This document shows positions 1 through 9,581 of a stretch of 33,954 nt of DNA, piece by piece. The notes beneath the pieces were generated by a model, which worked only from the letters and a program-made list of their open reading frames with translations, made no database searches and was not told where the DNA came from. The DNA comes from Byssothecium circinans (Eukaryota > Ascomycota > Dothideomycetes > Pleosporales > Massarinaceae): contig ML977001.1 of the NCBI GenBank assembly GCA_010015675.1, positions 324,949 through 358,902 of the forward strand, written 5' to 3'. Within the stretch, counting starts at the first letter, position 1. Each line of letters starts with the position of its first letter. Position numbers and translations under genes: made by a program.

Positions 1-73
1 AGCGGCTCTCGAATTGAGTTGAGTTGAGTTGATAAACTCAATCAACTCAATCAAGTAATTGGGTTCGAGTTGA
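1..73. repeat. Low-complexity TTGAG/CTCAA repeat at the truncation point
   Basis: Short tandem GAGTT units are followed at once by their complement (AACTC/AATCA units), so the stretch can fold back on itself. Its reading frames carry stops (TAA 56-58, TGA 71-73 in the downstream gene frame). Homology to an adenylation domain starts only just after it. It either interrupts the upstream gene or marks the edge of a truncated copy; the window edge prevents a decision. Confidence 0.6.
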
Positions 74-2300
74 TTGTTGACAAGTCTAGTCAAGCTCATC
101 TCAAGATTTGGGAGTGCTGAGTGCGGATTCCTTCTCTCTTCATACAGAGACTTTGCTGCAGACAAGGAATGGCAGTATCTCCGCAACTACAGCCCTGCGG
201 AGCTTGTTGAGTTTGAACCTCGGGATGATGGATTGGGAGAGCTTGTGGTCAAGCCAGGGTAGCCGCACATGGTAAGAGTGACTTCAATTGCTATGTGGTG
301 CTTCGTACTGAAATTGATAGGCCAAGAAGAACAGGGATGATGGATCTTTCGCGACCGCTGACCTGTTCGTGAGGCATACGAATATCGAAAATGCCTAGCT
401 GTATCACTCGAGAGCCGACGCCCAACTCACGTTGATCACGGGCAAAAAGTTCGACCCTGCGCCACTCGAAGCTGCCATAGCGACGTCACAATTTTTAGAC
501 GACGTGTTGATATTCGGAAACAGCCGGCCATACCCTGGTGCTCTACTCTTACGATCTGAAGTTTCCAAAGACATGACGGGAAATGAGCTAGTCGGTTTGA
601 TTTGGCCTCTAGTGCAAAAGACCAACAACGAAAGCCAAGATCACGCGCGGATTTCACGGAATATGCTCATCCCCGTACCATTTCAGCTCGAAACGCTAGA
701 GAAGAGAAGCAAAGGAACGATTATTCGTAGAGTGGCAGAGAGGAGGTTTACTGAACTCATTGATGCGGCGTATGGCCCGGCTTACGATATGAAAGCGGAC
801 AATATCGAAGATGGACAAATCACACAGCATCTCATTAGCCTGATTGAACAGATCGTCCCCCATTCAACACCATTAGAAGAAGATACTGATCTATTTTCAC
901 ATGGTGTCGACTCCATCGTATGCATGCGACTAAGGAACTATTTACAACAGCTAGTTCCACGCCAAGAGCAGACTCTTCCGCTCAGCATTATCGAAGATAG
1001 TGGAACGATCCGGGGTTTGAGCGATGACATTCTCCGAAGGCGGCATGGTAAACCTGAAGCTCAAGATAAGGACGAGAACAAGCATATGCTAGACCTTGTG
1101 CAGCAATACAGCTCGTTCGATGATAGCAGGTCGGTTCTTCTAAGTCCATTGGAGTATCACTACATGAATGGGGATTTGGGTGAAGTCATTGTACTTACTG
1201 GTGCCACGGGGGCACTGGGGGCGCATATACTCAACCTTCTTCGAGATTCGGACTCAGTTTCTACGGTATATTGTCTGGTTCGTGGATCAAATAAAAATGC
1301 AGCAAAGGAAAGAATAACCAAAGCGTTAGAACAAAGGGGGCTTGGAGGTATCGCGGCGGGAGATAAGGTCACAGTGGTTCAGGCGCAACTCGGAGAGCCA
1401 CGCCTCGGACTCTCGGACTCCTTATACAGCTACCTGGCCGCTAGGACTGATCTCGTTTTACACGTTGCCTGGACTGTGAATTTCCGTCTCAAGCTGCAAA
1501 GCTTCGAGAAGGACAACATTGCAGGCGTCACCAATCTGATCAACCTTGCACTAGCAGCTGGACGCAGTCGACCTCCGCGCTTCGCATACTGCTCTTCCAC
1601 CGCAGCAATCATGAACAGAAAAGCCGATCAAGGTGGAAGACTCGCAGAGACAATATCACAGGATCCTTCGACCGCATCTCCTCTTGGCTATTCTCGTTCC
1701 AAATGGGTCGCGGAACAGATTTGCTTGGAAGCAAATGAAAGAACACAGTTACATGGAAGAGTCGCAATCATTCGCGTAGGGCAGTTATCTGGCGATTCGA
1801 TTACTGGGAGTTGGAATACCAAGGAAGCATGGCCGATGATGCTGAGCACGTCAAGGCTTATCGGCTGCCTTCCAGACTTGGGTGACGAGCCACTTGGTTG
1901 GCTTCCAGTCGACATTGCCGCAAACGCTTTTCTCGAAGCCGCCAAAGCTCAATCAAAAGACCACCAGTCGTTGTCTATCTACCACGTCCTGAGCCCACAC
2001 CCGAAACCAACGTGGCACCAGATGTTACATTGGCTTAAGAAGAAAGAAAACTTCGACATCGTTCCCTCAAATGATTGGGTCGGTCATCTCGAACAATCGA
2101 ATGGTACTGATCACCCGGCCATGAAGCTTCTTGGGATGTGGAAGGAGTCATACAGCACTATTACACAGCAAAGCGCAAAAGGACCAGAATTCTCTATTTC
2201 TCTGACTCAAGAAAAGGTTCCGGCTTTACGAAACATCCAACCTTTAGACGAAGCATATGTCGGTAAGGTTTGGGAATGGGCGCAGGCGAATATAAAGTGA
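74..2300 (+). pseudogene. NRPS-like (A-T-R) carboxylate reductase, 5'-truncated, two in-frame TAG codons
   Basis: The remnant reads as the end of an AMP-binding (adenylation) domain, a thiolation domain and a C-terminal thioester reductase, the layout of fungal NRPS-like reductases that activate a carboxylic acid and release it as an aldehyde or alcohol. The A5-like motif FGSAECGFLL lies near 107. A 49-bp intron with GT..AG ends fits 272-320. TAG at 260-262 (G*PHM) and TAG at 396-398 (NA*LYHSR) fall where the family has Trp. From 399 to the TGA at 2298-2300 the frame is fully open. It contains an A10-like Lys (KRSKGTIIRR), the phosphopantetheine Ser in GVDSI (codon 912-914), the NAD(P) motif TGATGALG and the reductase YSRSK motif. 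Most of the adenylation domain is absent upstream. TGG to TAG is a TpG to TpA change, as RIP produces. The pristine 1.9 kb downstream makes recent loss, or mRNA editing of UAG, worth considering. Confidence 0.8.
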
Positions 2301-2896
2301 GCTCCTCTTGACTTTGGACAATAATAGGCAGCCATAATGTTCGTAATACAACCATGCTGCTCCTTTTGAAAGTCATTAAATGGGCTCAACGGACCTCGAT
2401 GTTGTACTATCAAAGAGGCTCCTTACGGGGGATATGCGACTTGCGGATTCACAATTATCTCAGCATCCTCCAAGGAGCCTACGTTAATTCCAAATCAAGG
2501 CTGCGATTCTCAATCAACGAGGCTATTAATTTCTTATTGACAGGGGGTGAGTACGATTCACGTATGAATACTGAGATAATTGGCAGTCGCGAGGGCGTAC
2601 ATCCCCTGTGAGGCCGCGCGAAGCCTTTTTTCTTCAAGCAAGTAATAGTAATTCGTTATTTGTTACTGGTAGGACTTTTTTTCCATTATTTAGTTCCCCA
2701 ATCAAATGGACTGGATTACGTATGCTCACCGCTAAAAGCACATGGTCCTGGTGCCTGGAACAATTATCTTTCTTTATAAGTTGCCAGTCACTTCCCACTT
2801 CCGCCATTCTACTTCTTCCTCCAGCTACTTGGCATATCGACCGAAGCAACAGTGTTTCCCGTCATAACACTGCAGGCAGCCCGCTAAAATTATAAA
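2301..2896. other. Intergenic, no gene seen
   Basis: This is 3' flank of the reductase remnant and upstream of the small two-exon ORF at 2897. The open frames here (2354-2611, 2608-2895 and their antisense partners) show no recognisable motif, no splice support and biased composition. I see no RNA gene. TATAAA directly precedes the ATG at 2897. Confidence 0.5.
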
Positions 2897-3474
2897 ATGT
2901 CCGCAGCCAACCTTCCCCCCAATATACCAGCCATCATCATCACCGCTGCTCCCACCGATCCATCACCTCCCACGTTCAACGTCTACCCGACACCCAACAG
3001 CTCGCATCTCTTAGTAAGGCTACCTTTTAGGCTCCTCACCCTTCCCGTTCTGCATTTCAAGGCCCTTGTATTACTGATGGCTCTATGTTTACACTTCCGC
3101 AGACCCCAAGACGAAAGACAAGGCGTTCCACGACGCAATCTGACGACTCGGCTAGTTCTAGATGTGAAGACGGCACTATCAACCAGGTTCGCTTGTGTCG
3201 ACCATGCGCTATCGGACAAGAAGAAGAGGCAATTGGGATGGCCCCGCAAGGTCGCAAACGGCAGTGCAATACATCGTCAGAAGTACGTGTTGAGTCCACA
3301 GTACCTGCGACGGAGACAGCCAAAACCACAGACCGCACGTCACCGACACGATTGGATCCAAACCTGCAAGCAATTCAGAACACAATTCGTTTTGGGATGA
3401 TCTTATATTTTCTTTGCCAACTTCTTCAGTTCATAGTTCATTGGATCCACGACGAACGCACGGAGGGATCATAG
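2897..3474 (+). CDS. Hypothetical small protein with C-terminal membrane segment (two exons)
   Basis: Proposed exons are 2897-3013 and 3103-3474, giving 162 aa. The join is supported by a GTAAGG donor at 3014, a CTGAT branch site at 3073-3077, a pyrimidine-flanked CAG acceptor at 3100-3102 and preserved phase 0. The N-terminal exon is Pro/Thr/Ser rich (PPNIPAIIITAAP). The second exon is basic and Ser/Thr rich, then ends in a hydrophobic stretch (ILYFLCQLLQFIVHWI) that could be a tail anchor or a single membrane span. I do not recognise a family. The model could be wrong, or the locus could be non-coding. Confidence 0.4.
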
Positions 3475-4239
3475 TGGCCAAGTGACAGGACTGAACAATG
3501 AGTCGTTGGGAGAGATAGCGTAAAGGCTGTGTAATACGCCCCCCTACTAATACACCCAGGGCGTATTACACTGTCTTTACGCTATCTCTCCCTCAACATG
3601 AGTGGGGCTATTTTAAAGGCGGCTGGAAGGTAGTGCTACCGGGAGCTATCACTGTATGCAACTGCACGAAATTTCCGGGGCGCTTGATTGCATTTTGCTA
3701 GCGATCCGTTGTTTTGGATTGAAGCACACACCCAAAAATAAATAGATCTGGTTGCATCTAGCCCTTTCACTTTTCTGGCCCGTGGAAGTGCAAGACCTTT
3801 TGTGGCCACGCGTCGTACCCGCGTGAGGAGCCGATGTCAGTCATCTTTTAACTACATAGTGGCGCTTTCTTATTGGCCAATCGCGATATTGATCCACAGG
3901 AACCGGGGGTCCAAAAATTGTTTCATCATGTCACACCCGTGGTTAAGTGCACCCCGCTCAACTCCGAGGGCCGTGTGTGGATGGAGAATCAAGCATCAAC
4001 CGCATGCATTCCCCGCGGATCGTCGTGTTAGCCTCCGCCACGTGGGATAAACAAAGGGCAGAATGCACTGAATGCACTGAGCTGTCCTGTCCTAACGCCA
4101 TAATTTTTGCCGGCACAAGTAGAGTGGGATTTCCTTGTTAGTGATGTTTCTTATTTTCAGGCCTCCTCTCGCAGATTTCCAAAACTTTTCTAGAGAGCTT
4201 GTTCGCTGCAGGCATTTGGGGTCTTGAACCATCCAAAGA
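3475..4239. other. Intergenic with foldback element; promoter side of the GH79 gene
   Basis: Apart from the palindromic element at 3508-3592, this stretch holds a palindromic CCAAT-box-like site (ATTGGCCAAT near 3873) and a short direct repeat of GAATGCACT near 4062-4079. No open frame here has recognisable coding character. Confidence 0.5.
3508..3592. repeat. Foldback MITE-like element (65-bp core flanked by TA)
   Basis: Arms 3508-3541 and 3559-3592 are inverted copies of 34 nt with two mismatches around a 17-nt loop. Inside them, a core with GCGTAAAG termini (3518-3582) is bounded by TA on both sides (3516-3517, 3583-3584), the target duplication expected of Tc1/mariner-type insertion. The outer 10 nt (GGGAGAGATA and its complement) would form a perfect 18-bp palindrome if the core and one TA were removed. 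The GCGTAAAG terminus recurs in the element at 30122-30235. Confidence 0.75.
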
Positions 4240-6049
4240 ATGCTAACAATGGTGCCCTTACACGCAGCGGCCCTCACCGCAGCTTGGTTCAACGTGCTTC
4301 TGAAACCGGCATATGCTCAAACGACGACTGTAACCACAATAACACCGATCAATGCTCCATACACAAGGCCTACAGACTTCAACCCGCACATCGTTCCCAA
4401 TGTAAGCTCCGCGGGTGAGCCAGTCCTCAAAAGCTTCGTCAGCTATTCCCTCGAATTTGCCTTCTTCCCCGACTTCGCCGGCAACAAAAGCCATCCAAAT
4501 ACCTTTTCGAACAATCTCCTCGAAAGCTTGAGCGCGTATCAAGGAAGCAAACCCGATATTAGAGTGGGCGGAAACACACAGTAACTTCCCTTGTACCGCG
4601 CTTCCATTTCAGAAAAAGAATACTGATATATCTGTTCAAGGGACTACGCTCTCTTCTCCCCAAACCTCACAACAGCAACCTACGGCATCTACACAAACGT
4701 TTCCGCCGACTACCCATGCGTCCTAACAATCGGCCCTTCTTACTTCGAATCTTACCAAACCTTCCCCAACGTCTCCTTCATCCACGGGTTCAACCTCGCA
4801 AAAAACGACACCGACTCCAATGCCTCTACTAGCATCATTGCTTCCGTGCCTTTTGCCTGCAGAGCGCTTTCCGAGGGCAATTTTTTGCACTGGGAGATGG
4901 GCAATGAGCCCGATTTGTTCAAGATGTCTGCGCAGGGCATCATGAGACCTGCGAGTTGGAATGAGAGCGACTATGTAAAGGAGTGGCAAGAGAAGGTCGC
5001 ATTAGTGAAGGGTGCACTTGAGCAAGGGTGCGGGGGAAATTGGACAAGTGGGGAGAAGTTCCAGTGGCTTGCTCCGAGTTTCGCGGCGACGAGTAATCGT
5101 CTTAGCACAGTGAAGACGTGGAATGCAGGGCTAAGTGACAGTGGCGTTATTGCAAAGTTCTCGTCTCACAAGTACGTATACGTTATTCTCCCCTTCACCC
5201 AAACCCACTCCTACCGGGAAGACATGTTCACATATGAATAGCTATATCAGCGGCGCAACCCAGCCAGGTGTAACGCTTGCCAATACCCTCCTCAACCACA
5301 CCAAAACCGTCTCATCCATCGCCGCCCACAATGCTGAACAAGCCGCCCTGAAAGCCGCGGGTATGAACTTGGATTACATCCTCGGCGAAACAAATTCGCT
5401 CTACAATCAGGGCAGGCCTGGTCTCAGTAACTCATTCGGTGCCGCGCTCTGGGGCCTAGACTTCAATCTCATGTGCGCGGCAACAAATATCAAGCAAGTT
5501 TTCATGCACATGGGCACTGATTACCGGTACGCGAGCTGGCAGCCTATTGAGACGGATAAAACGGCTCTGGGGACCAAGGCGCCTTTTTATGGAAATATGG
5601 CCGTTGCTGCAGCATTGGGAGATTTGACGAAGGGCGGCGTGAGAGTGGCTAATATCCCCATGAGGAATGAGACCGAAGCCGCTTACGCCGTCTATTCTGG
5701 CTCAACACTGTCAAGAGTCGTCGTGATTAACTTGAATCAGTACAACTACACAGATACGAACTCGTCTAGTACGCCTTCCCTATCTGATCGACCCTCGCCA
5801 GCTTTTAACTTTACGGTACCGAGGTCTTGCGCGGGAACGGGCACAGTACATCGCCTGTTGGCGAACGGGTCGGACGCAATCACGGGCATAACGTTTGACG
5901 GATTGAGCTTCAACTACGAGGTCGCAGAGGGCAAGCCTTTGTTCTTGGGGAATGTGACTAGAGGAGAAGCCGTGTATGTAGGAAACGATGGGGGCTTTGC
6001 GGTCAATGTCGTTGACAGCAGTGCGGCGATCGTGCAGTTGACTTGTTGA
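4240..6049 (+). CDS. Secreted glycoside hydrolase family 79 (beta-glucuronidase/heparanase-like)
   Basis: Exons are 4240-4580, 4641-5171 and 5242-6049 (559 aa). The introns of 60 and 70 bp have GTAACT and GTACGT donors, and the first has a clear CTGAT branch site. The protein starts with a signal peptide ending near AYAQ (about residue 27), so it should be secreted. The catalytic barrel shows the acid/base motif EMGNEPDLF (Glu near residue 203) and the nucleophile motif YILGETNSLYNQG (Glu near residue 340), followed by FSSHNYISG and a beta-rich C-terminal domain typical of fungal GH79. Many NxS/T sites fit glycosylation. Likely substrates are glucuronic-acid-bearing glycans such as arabinogalactan proteins of plant walls, but specificity cannot be read from sequence. 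ATG at 4249 is an alternative start that keeps the signal peptide. Confidence 0.9.
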
Positions 6050-6361
6050 CGTGAGTATGCCGGACATTAGTTGCGTAGTAGAGGGAGTTATTGGATGTGT
6101 ATAAATATGTATTCGAAGCGAAGATGGAAGCTACAACATTACAAAATTTCCAAGAGGAAGAAGTAAAACGACGTGCTAGTGAGTGGCTATGCCTGGTATC
6201 AAATGATGTGTCCTCCCAAACCATGAACTCCGTAAACGAGAAAAGACGAAAGGCCGAAGCCAAATAGAAGGAGAGTCATGGGCAATATGGATAACGCCAG
6301 CGCTAACATGTCAGTGAAAGTAGAAAGTTTTCGTCCGACGAAACGACGATGGGGAACGGAT
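6050..6361. other. Convergent 3' flanks of the GH79 gene and the minus-strand membrane protein
   Basis: About 310 bp between two converging stop codons. AT-rich 3'-UTR-like sequence (ATAAATATG near 6100) could serve polyadenylation of the GH79 transcript. I see no gene or repeat. Confidence 0.5.
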
Positions 6362-7609
6362 TCAGCGACCGTGTGCTGAACCGCTTAGATTCCGCACATC
6401 GTTCCTCGTATCGTCGCCATATCCAGCGCGTTCCATTAGTTTAGTGAAAGTCGTGTGCCCCGAGTCCCGCGTGAAACGGTTCTCGCGCATACCCGGTGCC
6501 TTTGGTAGTTCCAAGAAGCTTGGGGCTGGCATCAAGACATCGATAGTCTCCTTGCTGGTACTCCGTGTTGCTCCTGCAGGACGTTTCCCTTTGCTCTTCT
6601 TGCGTCGTCTTGAACGTGTCCTCTCGGTCACGGGTTCAGGACTAGGCGTCTGGCCGGGCGTCCTGTACGGATCACGCTCCCCAGCTCTTATGGCAGGCGG
6701 TGGGGTTGAGGGAAGGCCGCTCCAGACTCCATGGCCGAGTTTCGGTGTGCGGTCCCACATGCTCTTGATCTTGGGAGTGAGACCGCCTCCGCCGTTCCCA
6801 CCGCCTGCTGCTCGTGTGCCAATGGTCTTTTGCAAACTGGGCGTGGAGGTGGCGGAGTGGGATGCACGCCTAATGAAGTCTGTGCGAGCGGCGTGCATGG
6901 GGTCGTAGATGGGATCACTTATGGTGCGCGCAACGTGGCCAAAGTCTCCTGAGTAACGGTTCTTTTCAGAGTCACGACGCTTCTTGATGAACCACATGAG
7001 ACCGATGACACCAAGAACGCCAATAATAATTCCCGGAAAGAAGCCAGCGGCGAAAGACTTGCCATCGAAGTTTGACGAAGATTGGGCCGACGGAGCACCT
7101 GAGCAGCTGCTGGTCTGAGAAGCGGAGGCTGGGTCGGTCGAGGATGGGGTCGGAGCGGATGAGGACGGAAGAGGCTTTTGCTTGCTAGCCGAACAGATGC
7201 CGCCATTGCATGCATACCCAAGAGGGCAGCATGATGAACCGCACTGGGAGAGCTTGATGTCCTTGGTTTCGGAGATGTGAATTTGGTTGTCCGGATGTAG
7301 GGTCGCGTTGTAGAGAGAGATATCGCAGGGGACCGGTTGAATGGCATCGCAGCTCTCTCCCTTTGGGCAGCAGATGACTGACTTGACTTCAGTGGTGTTG
7401 ACGGGGGCGCATGTCAAGCCTTGACCACAGCAGAAGTTGGAGGGGAAGTCGGCTCCGCACTGTTGAAGACCTTGGACTCCACCACATGTTTGGGACTGGC
7501 GAAGGAACAGAGTCGATGCTTGGGTTGAAGGGATGATTGTTGCGACGAGGAGAAGGAGTGAGAGCCGGGATAATATCCGGGATAGCTTGGGGCCCGCCTG
7601 GGGAACCAT
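6362..7609 (-). CDS. Cys-rich single-pass plasma-membrane protein, hypothetical
   Basis: This is an uninterrupted 415-aa frame starting at ATG 7607-7609; the frame extends to 7630 only through a TTG. Residues 1 to about 32 form a signal peptide. Residues 41-140 carry many Cys, including repeated CC pairs (FCCGQG, ICCPKG, SCCPLGYACNGG), giving a compact disulphide-rich ectodomain. A Ser/Thr/Pro stalk follows (about 145-180), then one membrane span near residues 186-208 (AAGFFPGIIIGVLGVIGLMW) with KKRR as stop-transfer. The cytoplasmic tail of about 200 aa is basic, Ser/Thr/Pro rich and probably disordered (SRRRKKSKGKR). The layout resembles fungal wall-sensor or Mid2-like proteins, but I see no specific family motif. 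CCPLGYAC-type repeats also occur in secreted fungal Cys-rich proteins. Confidence 0.8.
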   Translation of the reverse strand: MVPQAGPKLSRILSRLSLLLLVATIIPSTQASTLFLRQSQTCGGVQGLQQCGADFPSNFCCGQGLTCAPVNTTEVKSVICCPKGESCDAIQPVPCDISLYNATLHPDNQIHISETKDIKLSQCGSSCCPLGYACNGGICSASKQKPLPSSSAPTPSSTDPASASQTSSCSGAPSAQSSSNFDGKSFAAGFFPGIIIGVLGVIGLMWFIKKRRDSEKNRYSGDFGHVARTISDPIYDPMHAARTDFIRRASHSATSTPSLQKTIGTRAAGGGNGGGGLTPKIKSMWDRTPKLGHGVWSGLPSTPPPAIRAGERDPYRTPGQTPSPEPVTERTRSRRRKKSKGKRPAGATRSTSKETIDVLMPAPSFLELPKAPGMRENRFTRDSGHTTFTKLMERAGYGDDTRNDVRNLSGSAHGR

Positions 7610-8183
7610 CTTGATGTGAGGAAGGTGCAAAGGTATAACCAGGAAGGGGCGAAGATGAGCTTTTAAGAGACGGAAGGAGCCAAAGTATTCGTGGTGGAAG
7701 GGAATGAAAAAAGACGGGTCAATAAGACGACGGCATTATCAGACTCGGAAACGAAATGACAGTGAAACAAACAGAACGGAACGGACAAGACGAGAGAGAA
7801 AGTATAGGCTCACGATGCGACCACTTGTATATACTATATAGACGTGCATGCTGAATTCGGGCTCCACCGTGCCACTATAGCGTTGGCGACACGCTGAGTG
7901 GATGGCAGTGGACGGCAGACGTTGAACGGGCTCGCTACCCGCGTAGCAGTGGCAGGTGACGGTCTCTCGCTCTGTGGCTATGCATTTGCAGAGGAGCGAG
8001 TGGGTGAAACAGCGTAAATGCGTGTCCATGGGTGGGCGCCTGCAACGTCTGAAGATATTCGCGACTCCAGGGCGCGGGGCCCGCTGATTGGCCGGCGTCG
8101 CGCTAGGGCCCTGCCGCTGGAGAATCTTTTGGATGCCAGCGCTTGGGAACGTCTGCACGTCTGCTCCCTCCTATCCGCCCACG
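7610..8183. promoter_or_regulatory. Divergent promoter region
   Basis: This region separates the minus-strand membrane protein from the plus-strand mitochondrial ribosomal protein gene. It includes a TATATACTATATAG stretch near 7828-7842 and a GC-rich part nearer the ribosomal gene. Open frames here (for example 7978-8616 minus) are antisense or low-complexity shadows. The regulatory assignment rests on position only. Confidence 0.45.
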
Positions 8184-9250
8184 ATGATAATACGCTCGCT
8201 GGCCCGCCGGTCGAGTTCGAATGTTTTCCAGCAGTGTCTGGTTCCTGCGGCGGTGAGTGCCCTGCCCTGCGCTGGCCCGGTCCGCCGATGATGATGGGAC
8301 CATGGACGACAGGTCGACTGACTGACGGGGATTGTAGAGATGCAGAGCAGCGACGCCGACGCGCTCTGTCCGCAACTACCACAGCGTACCGACGCTCAGC
8401 AACCACCATGAGCTGCAGCAGAATGGCATCCCGGGCCTTTTTACGGCCAAGGGCTTCGACACCGCATACACACAGTACCAGAAGGACATCATCGAGCAGT
8501 TGAACGTCGCAACGTCGGGTACGGCCACCACCATTGCGCGCACCTTGTCTCTTTCCACCTCCTGACTCCCCTATAGGCACACCATTGGAGAACAAAGAAA
8601 CAAAAGACCTCATCACCGAATGCGCCCGCGACCCCGTCAGGGCCTACCTTTTCAACATCGCCTCCATGGCCTTCAACAACCACTTCTTCTTCAAGAACAT
8701 CAACACAAACCCGAACGTCAACTCGACACCTCCGACCGACCTCGTCTATGAAATAAACAAAAACTTTACATCTATGGAGACGTTCAAGCAGAGCTTCCTC
8801 GACACCGCCGAAGTCATGTTCGGCCCCGGTTTCGTCTGGCTAGTCCAACACAACAACACAACTACAAAGCAGTTGAGCATCTTGACGACGTATTTGGCTG
8901 GCAGCCCCTTGAGCGGCGCGCACTACAGGCGGCAGGAACAGGACATGAACTCGCAGAGCCCCGAGTCGTATCAACCGCTGAACCGCGTAGGCGCATTCGG
9001 CAGGGCGTCGAATGTGGAGCAGAAGCCCAAGAAGCCCAAGAAGCCGCTTGGTGGTGTGGATGTGTCGCCTCTATTGTGCGTGAACACATGGGAGCACGTA
9101 TGGCTGCATGACTACGGCATCACGGGCAAGAGGCAGTATCTAGAGGCCTGGTGGGACAAGATTGACTGGAACAAGGTTACCGAGGTGACTTCTCTCACAT
9201 CTGACCGGAATCTCAAGGGCGGCGGATTTGTCAGGTTTTACGACCAGTAA
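8184..9250 (+). CDS. Mitochondrial small-subunit ribosomal protein, Fe/Mn-SOD fold (mS42/mS43 family)
   Basis: Exons are 8184-8252, 8338-8518 and 8577-9250 (307 aa). The 85-bp and 58-bp introns have GTGAGT and GTACGG donors and CTGAC branch sites. The basic N-terminus (MIIRSLARRSSS) fits a mitochondrial presequence. The body matches the iron/manganese superoxide dismutase fold used as a structural protein in the fungal mitoribosome (yeast Mrp1/Rsm26 type). The usual metal-binding DxWEH motif reads NTWEH (Asn near residue 253, His near 257), so the Asp ligand is lost. The N-terminal His ligand region (TAYTQYQKDIIEQLN) also lacks the His pair. It is therefore probably not an enzyme. A Lys/Pro-rich insert (KPKKPKKP) precedes the motif. 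Which of the two paralogues this is remains open. Confidence 0.85.
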
Positions 9251-9581
9251 CGGACGTGGTCTGCTTGTAGAATAAATGTACAAAAGGGTATCTCCGGTGG
9301 CATTGCATATAGATGTACAATATCCACATTTTCGGCAATTCCTTCCAGTGACACCGACGCATATTATCTTGGAGCACCATGTCAACCTGTTCCTTGTTGT
9401 AGCCATTTACAGGCTGCTCACATTGCCATTCTGACCACAAGATCCTCATAGTACATCACTTACTAGGGTATATGAACCTCAACGCCGTCGCATATGCAGA
9501 GTAGAGATATATGGTCCCCGAATCCACGTCTTCACACGTTTGTGCTGGCACCAAACTCTTCGCCGAAGCCAGCCCGTATAG
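9251..9581. other. Convergent 3' flanks of the mitoribosomal gene and COX23
   Basis: About 330 bp between converging stop codons. Apart from the AATAAA near 9271, nothing distinctive is seen; open frames here are short and unsupported. Confidence 0.5.
9271..9276 (+). terminator. Likely polyadenylation signal AATAAA
   Basis: A canonical AATAAA lies about 20 nt after the stop codon of the mitochondrial ribosomal protein gene, in AT-rich 3' flank. Confidence 0.45.

Noticed and set aside
61..73. tRNA B-box-like word GGTTCGAGTTGA
   Set aside because: Does not match the GGTTCGANNCC consensus and no cloverleaf or A box is present.
260..398. Reading the two TAG codons as sequencing errors or as a reassigned codon
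   Set aside because: Other genes in the window (ATG10, GDB1, the kinase) use TAG as a normal stop, so reassignment is out. Two independent errors both giving TGG to TAG at conserved Trp sites are less likely than mutation, though not excluded.
7978..8616. 212-residue minus-strand open frame
   Set aside because: Antisense to the first two exons and introns of the mitoribosomal protein; Arg/Gly/Ser low complexity.
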